Shown: positions 8,192-16,300, numbered from the stretch's first letter. The stretch is DNA of 27,230 nt from an uncultured Verrucomicrobiota bacterium (GCA_946631345.1 CAMPAA010000009.1:1-27230), one strand, 5' to 3'. Program-made: numbers and translations. Notes: a model not told the origin generated them from the letters alone.

Positions 8192-9211
8192 CTAACATTT
8201 CACGCAGCGACGGGCAAGGCGCATTGCACCGCCCTCTATCCAGTAGTAGAGAAACCAAAAGAGGGAGCTGGCGCGCCACGGGGAGCGCAACGGGACAATC
8301 TCCTTCATGGCCCCAAAGAAATCCACAAGCCGCACCATGTCCTTTTTCCATTCCGAATGCAGCTCCGCCATCGATGCGCGCACATTTGCGCGCACGTTCG
8401 CAATCTCGGCGGCGGAGACGTGTCGCGGATTGCGCATGTCAACGAGGATTCCGTTTGTCCCGTCGGCTATGTATTCATTCATCGTGGCGTCGTCATGGGC
8501 GACCACGCACTTCCCCATCGCCATCTGCTCAAGAAACGACATCCCGATGCCTTCCTTGAGCCTCGGCGCGACATAAACACCGGGTTCGCTCAACAGCTTA
8601 TGATATTCCTCTTCCGGAAGAAATGCGCTTTCATGGATTTCAACATGGTATACCGCAATGTCTTCAGGGGAAACCGGCTCGTATGCGACGTTCTCGGCAG
8701 GGCGGCGCATGACAATCACCTTGTCGACATCCTCCGGGCTGAAAAGTCTTTTCACCGTGCGGAATGTCACCGCACCTCGTTCCCAGAGCGCAATGACACG
8801 TGGATCGCCCTCCTTCCCGGCGAACCTATCCGTATCAACCGCGTATCTTACATCAAGGACATTCCGCACCCCACACCGCCTAGCGAACCCAGAAACGCTC
8901 CGGGAAAACGAGACAACACTCATACCAGACAGCGCAATGCGCCGCCACAGTCCGACCGAACCCCATTCGTTGTCGTACATCGGCACAAATACGCATCTCT
9001 TCCCCGGCACACCCAACCGGAACCTGAACGGAATGAATTCAAGAAACACCAACACATCCGCCCACGCCACTTTTTTTGGCGGAATGCGGCAACGGTAATG
9101 CCGCTCATAATGGAATGTATCGACGCGGAAATGCTGCGACAGCAAATCCCGGAAGAAATCAAACGACTTCGTCTGACGATGGCATATGTGATCGACAAGT
9201 AGAATGTTCAT
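8192..9211 (-). CDS. Glycosyltransferase, GT4-like (GT-B fold)
   Basis: A 339-residue glycosyltransferase. The C-terminal half contains E-G-I-G-M-S-F-L-E (E220 and E228), the E-x7-E signature of retaining GT4-type enzymes that contacts the nucleotide-sugar, followed by MAMGKCVVAHDDATMNEYI. The N-terminal Rossmann-like start is MNILLVDHICHR. GAGGTGAAG precedes the ATG. An overlapping plus-strand frame of identical length is only its shadow. The gene stands apart from the main glycosyltransferase cluster, separated by the 800-bp repeat-containing spacer, and has its own promoter at 9247-9274. It may add to the same surface polysaccharide, but donor and acceptor cannot be read from sequence. Confidence 0.85.
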   Translation of the reverse strand: MNILLVDHICHRQTKSFDFFRDLLSQHFRVDTFHYERHYRCRIPPKKVAWADVLVFLEFIPFRFRLGVPGKRCVFVPMYDNEWGSVGLWRRIALSGMSVVSFSRSVSGFARRCGVRNVLDVRYAVDTDRFAGKEGDPRVIALWERGAVTFRTVKRLFSPEDVDKVIVMRRPAENVAYEPVSPEDIAVYHVEIHESAFLPEEEYHKLLSEPGVYVAPRLKEGIGMSFLEQMAMGKCVVAHDDATMNEYIADGTNGILVDMRNPRHVSAAEIANVRANVRASMAELHSEWKKDMVRLVDFFGAMKEIVPLRSPWRASSLFWFLYYWIEGGAMRLARRCVKC

Positions 9212-9246
9212 TATCGCTTCACCTCAAAATTCATGCATTTATTTTT

Positions 9247-9274
9247 ATCATAAGGCGATTTGAAATGCAAACAA
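9247..9274 (-). promoter_or_regulatory. Predicted promoter of the GT4-like gene
   Basis: On the minus strand, TTGTTT (9269-9274) is followed by 16 bp and TATGAT (9247-9252), a 5/6 match to TATAAT. The start would fall near 9240, giving a leader of about 29 bases. The -35 overlaps TGTTTGCATTT (9263-9273), which recurs upstream of the other GT4 operon. Confidence 0.45.
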
Positions 9275-9376
9275 CTTAGCGCCCAAGGAACCAGCGCGCT
9301 ACGCATCATATTCCTCTCTGGCGCTGTTCGCAGTTAAGGCAGACAGCATAGCATGATGAGTCTGGCAATGCACCAT

Positions 9377-9618
9377 TATGGTCTGACCTTTTCGTATTTA
9401 TGGTCTGACGATATAATGTATATGGTCGGACGATATAATATTTTTGGTCAGACGATAATCGATATATCGTCAGACCAAAATATGAATAAGGTCAGACGAT
9501 GTGCATGATATCGTCAGACGATATTTCAGCATCGCCACTGACACCAAAGACCGCAATTACTGACACCAAAGGCTACAGGCAGTGACACCAAAGGCTACAG
9601 GTAGTGACGGACAACCGC
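9377..9618. repeat. Array of eleven 22-bp units built on GTC-N-GAC dyads
   Basis: Seven GTC-N-GAC dyads have centres at 9384, 9406, 9428, 9450, 9472, 9494 and 9516, exactly 22 bp apart. The commonest unit is TATGGTCTGACGATATAAT plus 3 variable bases. Each side of the dyad is one of two half-sites, read outward: GACCAWA or GACGATAT. Units mix them as A/A, A/B, B/A and B/B. After a one-base slip, four TGAC units follow at 9539, 9561, 9583 and 9605, again 22 bp apart, the middle ones sharing TGACACCAAAGGCTACAGG. The unit is about two helical turns, so every site faces the same side of the DNA. This fits cooperative binding sites, such as iterons, an operator array or transposase sites. There is no CRISPR-like repeat/spacer structure. 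Confidence 0.9.
9442..9480. repeat. Long inverted repeat formed by array units 4 and 5
   Basis: TTTTGGTCAGACGATA (9442-9457) and TATCGTCAGACCAAAA (9465-9480) are inverted copies with a single mismatch, separated by 7 bases (ATCGATA). They arise because unit 5 has its half-sites in the opposite order to unit 4. The hairpin could form in RNA of either strand, or as a cruciform. Confidence 0.8.
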
Positions 9619-10011
9619 GCTCTGTCCACCCACGAAAGCAAGTGGCACGCATAAGCCCCACCCGCAACCACATCAACGAAATCCATACCCCGCACCTTCT
9701 CAACTGCTCTATGTGATTTGGATGCGAATTCTATTGAAAAAAAAAAAACTGTGCCTCAAATCAACTGCAACTGCGTGCTTAATGTTTTCATCAGGAAACG
9801 CACTGTGCCAGTCACTCTTAATGTCTAAAAGATTCATAATCATCAGAAAGAAAATCGCTCATCATGTTCGCGGCGCAACTAAATATCAATCAAAAACATA
9901 TGCGTGCCAGATGCGTATGGCAAATGGAATTCGCGAAACAGCAGAGGACAGCCAGGCGGTCTAAGCACTCACATCGTCGACTGGGTGGAGAGTTCAGACC
10001 ATAGTCCTATT

Positions 10012-11118
10012 CTAGAATAAGTTGTGCAACCTATCCATGAAATCAGGTTCATCTGCATCAATGCAAGTATAGTCCAATCCAAGAGATGAGGCAAGATGCC
10101 CATAGCAACTATTTGCCCACCCTTGCGTCATTATCTCAATCACTTTGGTTCTCGGCCTAGCGACAATCAAATTCGCTAGGCCCGCCCCATGAGGAGCTAT
10201 TATCGTTTCTGCCGAACGAATTGTCTTCAATTGTTCAACAAATGACATCTCTTCAAAATATGCAATCTTATAGCCACAGTTTGCGAGAACCTTTTCAATT
10301 TCATATTCATTACTAAGCATCCTACGGCTCCGAGACCTCGAAATATAAAGTTTATTGGAACCATTACAGTTATCTGGCAGTCGTGAAATTAAGCCTTCCC
10401 GAAACTCGCAAATATCTCCCGTTAGATTTTCACCGCAATCGCTCCACCTTGGGATCAGCACACCTTTCTTACATTTGACTGGGCAATCAGAAACTATGAT
10501 CCGATTGGACCTAACACCGACAAAATCAAGCATTTCATCAACATACCCTGGACGCGCCTTTGGAACAAGAATCTTTATATTTCCAAAAACCTTTTGCGCC
10601 TTGAAAACACGCATAAGTCCCTCATATAACACATGGTAATAACCAATTGTGGGCATCGGACAAACTGGCAGTTCTTCATCAATTGATTTCGCAGAAAGCA
10701 TGACCTCCTGTATTCCACACTGGAAGAAGAAATAATGGTGAGCCACACTTGGTATGAAAATCAACCCATCCCCCAATAGTCGTTTAGGAGGCCGATATAT
10801 CACACCCGAACTTGGTCCTATTGCAACATCACCAAGCAAATAGGCAAATCGCCGGGGAAATACCGCTGGGCGGGAAAACATTGCTCTCCAGCATTCAGGA
10901 ATATCTGCCAAATTGTAGTTTTGTATTGTTGGCCCAGAAAGTAGCCGACGTTCAAGTATGCAATCTCTTATGGCTTTGGTGTTGGCAAATTCCAAATCTG
11001 ACGCTACACATTGTCCTATGACCGACTGTCCACCATCTCGCCCCAAAAGGATGATTGACATTAGGCGAAACAACTTGAAACGGAATTTGGCAACTAATCT
11101 GGACAATACGTACATCAT
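10012..11118 (-). CDS. GT61 (DUF563) family glycosyltransferase
   Basis: A 368-residue glycosyltransferase. The diagnostic block is APHGAGLANLIVARPRTKVIE, with the conserved His at residue 310. It is preceded by the YISRSRSRRMLSNE segment that fits the LYISR-x-x-x-x-R-x-x-x-NE pattern of GT61/DUF563 enzymes. These transfer sugars such as xylose or N-acetylglucosamine in eukaryotes and occur in bacterial surface-polysaccharide loci. GAGGAG precedes two adjacent ATG codons; I use the first. The gene is 15 bp downstream of the GT-A-like gene and is the last of the AT-rich cluster. Its base composition is clearly AT-richer than the flanking operons, consistent with transfer. Confidence 0.85.
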   Translation of the reverse strand: MMYVLSRLVAKFRFKLFRLMSIILLGRDGGQSVIGQCVASDLEFANTKAIRDCILERRLLSGPTIQNYNLADIPECWRAMFSRPAVFPRRFAYLLGDVAIGPSSGVIYRPPKRLLGDGLIFIPSVAHHYFFFQCGIQEVMLSAKSIDEELPVCPMPTIGYYHVLYEGLMRVFKAQKVFGNIKILVPKARPGYVDEMLDFVGVRSNRIIVSDCPVKCKKGVLIPRWSDCGENLTGDICEFREGLISRLPDNCNGSNKLYISRSRSRRMLSNEYEIEKVLANCGYKIAYFEEMSFVEQLKTIRSAETIIAPHGAGLANLIVARPRTKVIEIMTQGWANSCYGHLASSLGLDYTCIDADEPDFMDRLHNLF

Positions 11119-11133
11119 GAAGTCTCCTCATCA

Positions 11134-12075
11134 TCACAACGATTTTTTGTTTTTCGCAAGAGCAATCAAAGGTTTTACAACCTCATAAATGATAGATGCG
11201 ATACGTCTTCCCCTCTTTCCTAAGATTGGTTTTAACCAATCGGGGCATTCTACAAGTTGAGTATATTTCCCTAAGTCTCGCTTTGCATGAACAGGGTAAT
11301 ATTTTAGCTCACTCCAGTATTCGGGCCAAAGTCTCACATCGCCACACTCTGGCATATACATACGGATATGAGCGTATTCCCCGCTGGAAAGGAGATATGC
11401 CCCATTCTTCTTGCACAAGAGCGAAAACACTGATTGATCATGTGCATTCTGAACAAAATCAGGAACATTAGGATATTTGGAAGGCGTATCATCTACAAAC
11501 TCAAAATGGTCGTAATAACATTTTCGCCACGCTTCAATGAGTCGTCGTGAAATCATATCGTTTTTCAATATAATGACGCCAGCCCCTATCTGTCCAGAAT
11601 CAAGAATGTCCTTTCTGTCTGCGACACCAAAATGTCTAAGCAAATCCATTTTAGACCATCGACGTTCTGGCAGAAAGTGGAGCTTTAGATTTGTTCTTGC
11701 CTCTTCACCCAACGCACGCGATTGAAATGCAACAACTGAATGTTCAACGGCAAGCTCACGATATTCCTCAAGACGCTTTACCCCTCTATGATTGAGATGG
11801 CATCCGATGTCACAATAAAGCAACACATCACCTTCCGGCATTTCATCCAGACTCTGCAATATCACTTGTGGCTTCCAACACCAATAACCGAAACCTCGCG
11901 ACCCTTTTACAAGCCGTTCTTTCATCATCGCACAGAAATTAGAGTCTAGATCCTTCTCCGAAAAAATGCGGATGCGATCCCCAAACACACCCATCCTTTC
12001 AGCCTGACGGCCAATGCGTTTACGGGCTTGTTTTAGGCGACTATCACCAAAAGTAACGAACCACATATTATTCAT
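11134..12075 (-). CDS. GT-A-like glycosyltransferase of a surface polysaccharide locus
   Basis: A 313-residue protein. The start at 12075 (MNNMWFVTFGDSR) has GAGGAAAG upstream; a longer frame would overlap the preceding gene. It carries R-G-F-G-Y-W-C-W-K-P (60-69), then GDVLLYCDIGCHLN with an Asp at 89. This layout is familiar in unclassified glycosyltransferase-like proteins of O-antigen and capsule clusters, the Asp probably belonging to the metal/nucleotide-sugar site of a GT-A fold. GAGVIILKN and the later FVQNAHDQSVFS segment fit the acceptor half of such folds. No signal peptide is present, so it acts in the cytoplasm. It lies 19 bp after the GT4 gene and 15 bp before GT61. Family assignment is by pattern only. 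Confidence 0.7.
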   Translation of the reverse strand: MNNMWFVTFGDSRLKQARKRIGRQAERMGVFGDRIRIFSEKDLDSNFCAMMKERLVKGSRGFGYWCWKPQVILQSLDEMPEGDVLLYCDIGCHLNHRGVKRLEEYRELAVEHSVVAFQSRALGEEARTNLKLHFLPERRWSKMDLLRHFGVADRKDILDSGQIGAGVIILKNDMISRRLIEAWRKCYYDHFEFVDDTPSKYPNVPDFVQNAHDQSVFSLLCKKNGAYLLSSGEYAHIRMYMPECGDVRLWPEYWSELKYYPVHAKRDLGKYTQLVECPDWLKPILGKRGRRIASIIYEVVKPLIALAKNKKSL

Positions 12076-12094
12076 ATCACAACTTTCCTCGTTT

Positions 12095-13333
12095 TCATTG
12101 CGCGCCAACGCCTAAAAACGCCGTCACTGATTCCCTAAATTTGGAGATGGAGTATCGCTGCATGATGAACTCTCTGGCTTTCGCCCCTAATTTCATACGC
12201 AGGTTAGCATCTCCATACAACCTCAGCAATGCCCTTGCCGCCTCGTCAATATCTGGTGCCGCCCATTTGTCTGCAGCATTATAAAGCTTGTTGTCAGAGG
12301 CTTCAAAAGGTACCAACTTGAATCCGATAGGAATTGAATTTGACTCATTGCAAAATTCCGTAGGAGCACTATAATTAGTGACAACCACTGGTTTACCAAG
12401 TGCCATGGCCTCCGCTATACCAAGGCCAAACCCTTCTGCTCGATGCAAGGATAGATAAACATCACATGCATTAGTCAAGGTAAACACATCATGCTGAGTA
12501 AGGTATTCATCCACAAAATCAACTTTATCCATGACACCTAGACTTTCCGCCAACATTTTAAGCGCACCTACTCGTTGTGGATATTCTGCTGCTGCCATTG
12601 TCTTGAAAACAATTCTTGCATTCCCATTGTTTGCAAATGCTTTTGCGAATGCCCTTATTGCTCCTTCTGGATTTTTTCTATCTATCCCAGATTTGTAGCT
12701 GAAGTTATAAAACACAACAAAACATTCTCGAGGAATATTAAATCGCGCTCTCGCCGCCACAACCGACAAACCTGCATCCAACACCATTCTAAATGGATAT
12801 AAGATTTTTTTAACGCTCCGCTTATCTCGAAAAGCGATTTTATAATAATTATAGTTGAAGTCCGACAATCCTACAATATCGCCCAGACATTCAAACAATA
12901 TTGGATACCCATGCGACAAACCGCTTTCAAACTCCCAAAAAACAATTCTGGATCTGTGCCGAACAATTCCGTCCGGCACAGGCGAACAAACCATCTCAAC
13001 AAGATTGGTATACTTGGCAATCCTAAAATCCTTGACCGGTGTCAAGATAGGAGCAATGTCCTCGTTCGGCACATTGTTAGAACCAAGGTCATAAGTCTGA
13101 AACGGAATCCCTGCATCTTTCAGCGAAAAACAGAAATCACGAAGTACCTTGCTCAAACTGCCGCAATCAGAAAGATTACCAACGACTGTTATGCCGACAA
13201 GCGGATCATTGTACGGAAACCTTTTGGCATTATCCAAGAAAATCCGTTTAATCCGCCAACAACGGAACTGATTGAATATATAATCAATAGCACCCTTGAC
13301 ACCCCAAATACGCAACTTCTCAATTACTGACAT
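12095..13333 (-). CDS. GT4-family glycosyltransferase, paralogue of the gene at 14933-16216
   Basis: A 412-residue GT-B enzyme. The C-terminal domain has E-G-F-G-L-G-I-A-E (E300, E308) and AMALGKPVVVTNYSAPTEFC, the standard GT4 donor site. The start at ATG 13333 fits GAGGTGG just upstream better than the GTG at 13342. It overlaps the preceding GT2 gene by 10 bp. It is closely parallel to the GT4 gene at 14933-16216: both have a WGV-x-G opening, a GITVVG/GVTVVG block, SLSK-x-LRDF, QTYD, SDFNY-x-Y and YPFR in the same order. The pair therefore arose by duplication and probably adds related sugars successively. Donor specificity cannot be told. Confidence 0.85.
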   Translation of the reverse strand: MSVIEKLRIWGVKGAIDYIFNQFRCWRIKRIFLDNAKRFPYNDPLVGITVVGNLSDCGSLSKVLRDFCFSLKDAGIPFQTYDLGSNNVPNEDIAPILTPVKDFRIAKYTNLVEMVCSPVPDGIVRHRSRIVFWEFESGLSHGYPILFECLGDIVGLSDFNYNYYKIAFRDKRSVKKILYPFRMVLDAGLSVVAARARFNIPRECFVVFYNFSYKSGIDRKNPEGAIRAFAKAFANNGNARIVFKTMAAAEYPQRVGALKMLAESLGVMDKVDFVDEYLTQHDVFTLTNACDVYLSLHRAEGFGLGIAEAMALGKPVVVTNYSAPTEFCNESNSIPIGFKLVPFEASDNKLYNAADKWAAPDIDEAARALLRLYGDANLRMKLGAKAREFIMQRYSISKFRESVTAFLGVGAQ

Positions 13334-14115
13334 TTCTTCCACCTCTCATAGCACCGTTTGGCAACCACAATTGCTCCTCTCCAAACCGTAAGCACGACGA
13401 GTACACTTTTCATGAACACGCCACACTTCATATTGTGTGTTATAAGATAATTATAGTAAGTTGTCTTGAATGGCGACCCTGTTGAGACCCCCCTGAGCTC
13501 ATACCTCACAACTGGAACTGCAATCTTTTTGAAAATTATGCCGCTTTTGTACATACGATATATTTGCTCATAGTCAAGCGCAAAATCAAGCTGCATTTTC
13601 TTCGTCAAATCAAAAAGATAGCGCTTATGAACTTCACTTCTGACAAACGCGGCACCGTGCCGATAAGCAGGCCCATTCAACAGATTAGAGATGTCATCTG
13701 TTCCTTTAGAATAAAACTCCATCTTACCATCAACACCGATAGCATCCCCATATATTACATCACTCCCGCAATAATTGTTGTAATCGCCGAATATACTGGA
13801 AACGACATCCTTGGAAGCAAAATTATCGCCCGCATTCAACACACCAATCCAAGCTCCAGTCGACTGCTTAATCCCTTTATTTAACGCATCATAAATGCCG
13901 TCGTCTCGTTCTGACACAAAAAACGCGATTTTATCAACATACCGCTTTATTATGTCGATTGTTCCATCTGTACTACTTCCATCAATTACAATATACTCAA
14001 TATTATCGTAGTCCTGTTCTAAAACACTGTCAAGTGTCGACCCGATTTTATCTACCGCATTGCGAACAACGGTAATTATAGAAACTTTTACATGAATATG
14101 TTGGTCGTGTAGCAT
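13324..14115 (-). CDS. GT2-family glycosyltransferase
   Basis: A 263-residue GT-A enzyme. VSIITVVRNA (11-20) opens the nucleotide-binding domain, IDGSSTDGT (44-52) is the usual GT2 loop, and SERDDGIYDALNKGI leads to GVLNAGD with the metal-associated Asp at 97. The C-terminal DLDYEQIYRMYKSG-like segment (here FALDYEQIYRM) fits the catalytic-base helix. The only reasonable ATG is at 14115, overlapping the acetyltransferase gene by 28 bp, and no strong ribosome site is visible, so translation may be coupled. It belongs to the inverting class used in O-antigen and exopolysaccharide assembly and probably acts on the cytoplasmic face of the membrane. Confidence 0.85.
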   Translation of the reverse strand: MLHDQHIHVKVSIITVVRNAVDKIGSTLDSVLEQDYDNIEYIVIDGSSTDGTIDIIKRYVDKIAFFVSERDDGIYDALNKGIKQSTGAWIGVLNAGDNFASKDVVSSIFGDYNNYCGSDVIYGDAIGVDGKMEFYSKGTDDISNLLNGPAYRHGAAFVRSEVHKRYLFDLTKKMQLDFALDYEQIYRMYKSGIIFKKIAVPVVRYELRGVSTGSPFKTTYYNYLITHNMKCGVFMKSVLVVLTVWRGAIVVAKRCYERWKKCQ

Positions 14116-14639
14116 TTGTAGTCTAGCTCTCTAACTCTTTCACCAATCTTCTTTGCCGGAATGCCGCCAACAATAGTAAATGGATGTACGTTTCTTGTCA
14201 CTACAGCGCCTGCTGCCACAACAGCACCCTCACCTATCTCAACACCTTTCAGAACAATCGCCCCGGCACCTATCCAAACATGGTCTCCAATCTTTATTGG
14301 CGCATGGGATTCTGCAAACTCATGTGATTTGACATTGTGTCCCCCTGTAATAATCATAACTCTATGCGAAATCGACACACATGATCCAATCTCTATTCCT
14401 CCTCTATAGTCTATTAAGCAATCTGGATTGATATGTGTATAATCTTTGACGACAAACTTTCCTGGCCCCATAAAATAAGTTCGCATATTGAATTGCGTCC
14501 CACGGCCAATCTTCACGCCCATCAAACGATGGTATATGCATCGCACACACCAGAATGGCACAATTGATATTATATTGTTCTCAATCCAGGCAAAGAATGC
14601 ACGAATCGCAGACAACCCTTTACTCAAAAGCATATTCAT
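14088..14639 (-). CDS. LbH (hexapeptide-repeat) O-acetyltransferase
   Basis: A 183-residue acyltransferase with left-handed beta-helix repeats. Hexads such as IEIGSC, IKIGDH, VWIGAG and VEIGEG run from about 82 to 150. The catalytic His is H101 in TGGHN, and GGIPAKKIGER (158-168) is the typical C-terminal cap. It probably O-acetylates a sugar of the surface polysaccharide using acetyl-CoA. I chose ATG 14639 because it gives the usual spacing to the first hexad. A GTG at 14678 has GAGG upstream and would add 13 residues, so the start is uncertain. It is the first gene after a 250-290-bp gap that holds a plausible promoter. Confidence 0.85.
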   Translation of the reverse strand: MNMLLSKGLSAIRAFFAWIENNIISIVPFWCVRCIYHRLMGVKIGRGTQFNMRTYFMGPGKFVVKDYTHINPDCLIDYRGGIEIGSCVSISHRVMIITGGHNVKSHEFAESHAPIKIGDHVWIGAGAIVLKGVEIGEGAVVAAGAVVTRNVHPFTIVGGIPAKKIGERVRELDYKCYTTNIFM

Positions 14640-14798
14640 TGTACAGATAGGATATACGTTAGCGAAACAGAAAAACACCGTACCTCACACCAAAGGCAGA
14701 CGAGTAGGTAGAATACCGCCCACGATCCCTCTTATAGACCGCAAGGTAGCAAGCCAAGCATGGCAACTTATGACACCCATTGATATTCACGGTTGCGA

Positions 14799-14807
14799 AT
14801 TGTACCA
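14799..14807 (-). promoter_or_regulatory. Predicted extended -10 promoter in the glycosyltransferase cluster
   Basis: The minus strand reads TGGTACAAT, a 5/6 -10 with the TGn extension, in the 254-base gap upstream of the acetyltransferase gene. A second candidate further upstream is TTGGCA, 17 bp, TGTAAA. Either would let the five downstream genes be transcribed separately from the GT4 gene at 16216. Confidence 0.35.
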
Positions 14808-14932
14808 TATTTTCGATGCGAATATGCGATGCACTCTATTTACAATACATAGCCAGTTCTCTGCCAATCGTTGCAGCAACACCATAAAACGACAACATCC
14901 GTCACATTCAAATCCGGATACCTTTAGCGATT

Positions 14933-16216
14933 TCAAAATAACATCGCATCATCATTATGAATTGCATTCCTTTCAAGAAGATTCTCCATGTCCTTCTTAA
15001 AGCGGACTACCGAGAAATGCTCCTCCATAAAAGCCTTGCCACGAGCAGCACGCATCGCCGCTTCCGTTGGATTTGCGCGTATCTCACGCAATGCAGCAGC
15101 AGCAGCAGCCACATCTGCTTCAGCCCATTCTTTCATCTCCACAGGATATTCATGCGGAAGTATTGGAACAATGCGGTATGGAACGCACCACGCCGTATCA
15201 GGACGGCAAAATTCCGTATTGGCGCTCCAATCTGTAGCGACAACAGGTTTGCCCTGACTCATGGCTTCCGCCATACCTATTCCAAAGCCCTCCGATTTGT
15301 GCAGAGAAAGATATACATCGCACATTTCGGTAAGTCCATCAACATCAGTTCTTGGAAGATAACTTGATACATGGATGAATCTGTCAGCTATTCCAAGTTG
15401 CTGCACAAACGCCTCCATTTCTCTGACCTGCTTTGGATTCGCTCTAGCTCCTTTAGTCTTGAACACAAGCCACGCTTTCCGGTCATCCTTAAACGCCAAA
15501 GAGAAAGCCTTCAATGCCGCCGGAATGTTCTTACGATAGTAAGAACCGAAATCGAAGTTGAAAAACACCACGAAATCATCTCGATCAATTCCATATTTTT
15601 CTCGCATTTCTCCACGTGGTGTCGCTCCACGTATCCTAAAACGAAACGGATAAGTAACCTTAAACACATCGTTATCTTTGAACGTTCGTTGAAAGTACCT
15701 GTAATTGAAATCGGACATGGCAATTATGCCTGCTCCATGCCTCCCAAGATATGGGGCTGTGACATGAACCCCGTGTTCACTGTCATGAAACGCTATCTGC
15801 AATCTCTTGCACTGCGGCAAGAGATCGTCCGAAAGCGGACAACGGTACATCATCACTATATGCGAATAACGCCCGATGTCAAAGTCATCTGAGGAAGTGA
15901 TGATACGAGCCATATCCGCAACAGGAATTTGCGGCTTCAAACAAGTATCGTAAGTTTGACAAGGTATCCTGGCATCTTGCAAATTAAGAACAAAATCACG
16001 CAAAGTCTTACTAAGCGAAACTTGAGCCGTAAGCTCTCCAACAACAGTAACTCCTCGTTCTGGCGTTGTAAAACGCGACTTACGGACACATTGAACCAGC
16101 CTTTTCCGAAAGATTGCATTAGTAATCTTCCTCCGAAAGAAACTGACTATCCCATTAACACCCCACACCCTAACCTTTGACAGCAGCACACTGATATCGC
16201 TCAAGACATGTTTCAT
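14933..16216 (-). CDS. GT4-family glycosyltransferase, first gene of the surface polysaccharide cluster
   Basis: A 427-residue GT-B enzyme with E-G-F-G-I-G-M-A-E (E309, E317) followed by AMSQGKPVVATDWSANTEFC. The start at 16216 is ATG with AAGGA upstream; the longer frame begins at TTG with no support. The N-terminal half shares ordered blocks with the GT4 gene at 12095-13333, so the two are paralogues, although the sequences have diverged considerably. It lies upstream of a 254-base gap. The leader region carries two copies of a 23-bp direct repeat and a perfect 12-bp palindrome. AT-rich codon use contrasts with the adjacent coaB and eda genes, marking the upstream edge of the cluster. Confidence 0.85.
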   Translation of the reverse strand: MKHVLSDISVLLSKVRVWGVNGIVSFFRRKITNAIFRKRLVQCVRKSRFTTPERGVTVVGELTAQVSLSKTLRDFVLNLQDARIPCQTYDTCLKPQIPVADMARIITSSDDFDIGRYSHIVMMYRCPLSDDLLPQCKRLQIAFHDSEHGVHVTAPYLGRHGAGIIAMSDFNYRYFQRTFKDNDVFKVTYPFRFRIRGATPRGEMREKYGIDRDDFVVFFNFDFGSYYRKNIPAALKAFSLAFKDDRKAWLVFKTKGARANPKQVREMEAFVQQLGIADRFIHVSSYLPRTDVDGLTEMCDVYLSLHKSEGFGIGMAEAMSQGKPVVATDWSANTEFCRPDTAWCVPYRIVPILPHEYPVEMKEWAEADVAAAAAALREIRANPTEAAMRAARGKAFMEEHFSVVRFKKDMENLLERNAIHNDDAMLF

Positions 16217-16239
16217 AAGCACTTTTCCTTCACACAAGA

Positions 16240-16278
16240 GATTAAAATGCAAGTAGGCATCGGATTAAAATGCAAATA
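16240..16278. repeat. Two direct copies of GATTAAAATGCAARTA, 23 bp apart
   Basis: GATTAAAATGCAAGTA begins at 16240 and GATTAAAATGCAAATA at 16263. They lie immediately upstream of the GT4 gene that starts at 16216. The core AAATGCAA recurs at 9263-9273, in the promoter of the other GT4-like gene. This suggests a shared regulator site. Confidence 0.5.
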
Positions 16279-16300
16279 CTCTTTTGTCAGGAAAAGATGC

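Larger units (their letters stand above)
9212..10011. other. 800-bp gene-free spacer holding a periodic repeat array
   Basis: No frame has convincing coding character. A plus-strand 83-codon frame (9713-9964) has no recognisable domain and begins beside a run of 12 A (9737-9748). The region contains a promoter for the downstream gene, an array of 22-bp units (9377-9618), an AT-rich stretch, and a single extra copy of the array's TCAGACCATA half-site at 9994-10003. TATTCTAGAATA (10008-10019) is a perfect 12-bp palindrome over the stop of the GT61 gene. Confidence 0.7.

Noticed and set aside
8183..9202. Plus-strand frame as long as the minus-strand glycosyltransferase
   Set aside because: The minus frame has the E-x7-E donor motif and a good ribosome site; the plus frame has neither.
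9377..9618. CRISPR array
   Set aside because: The conserved part is only 7-11 bp with short variable parts of similar size, arms are swapped between units, and no cas gene is present.
9737..9748. T-run (minus strand) as terminator of the glycosyltransferase cluster
   Set aside because: No GC-rich stem precedes it within a sensible distance.
9713..9964. 83-codon plus-strand frame in the spacer
   Set aside because: No domain, no ribosome site, starts beside a run of A and is opposite in direction to all neighbours.
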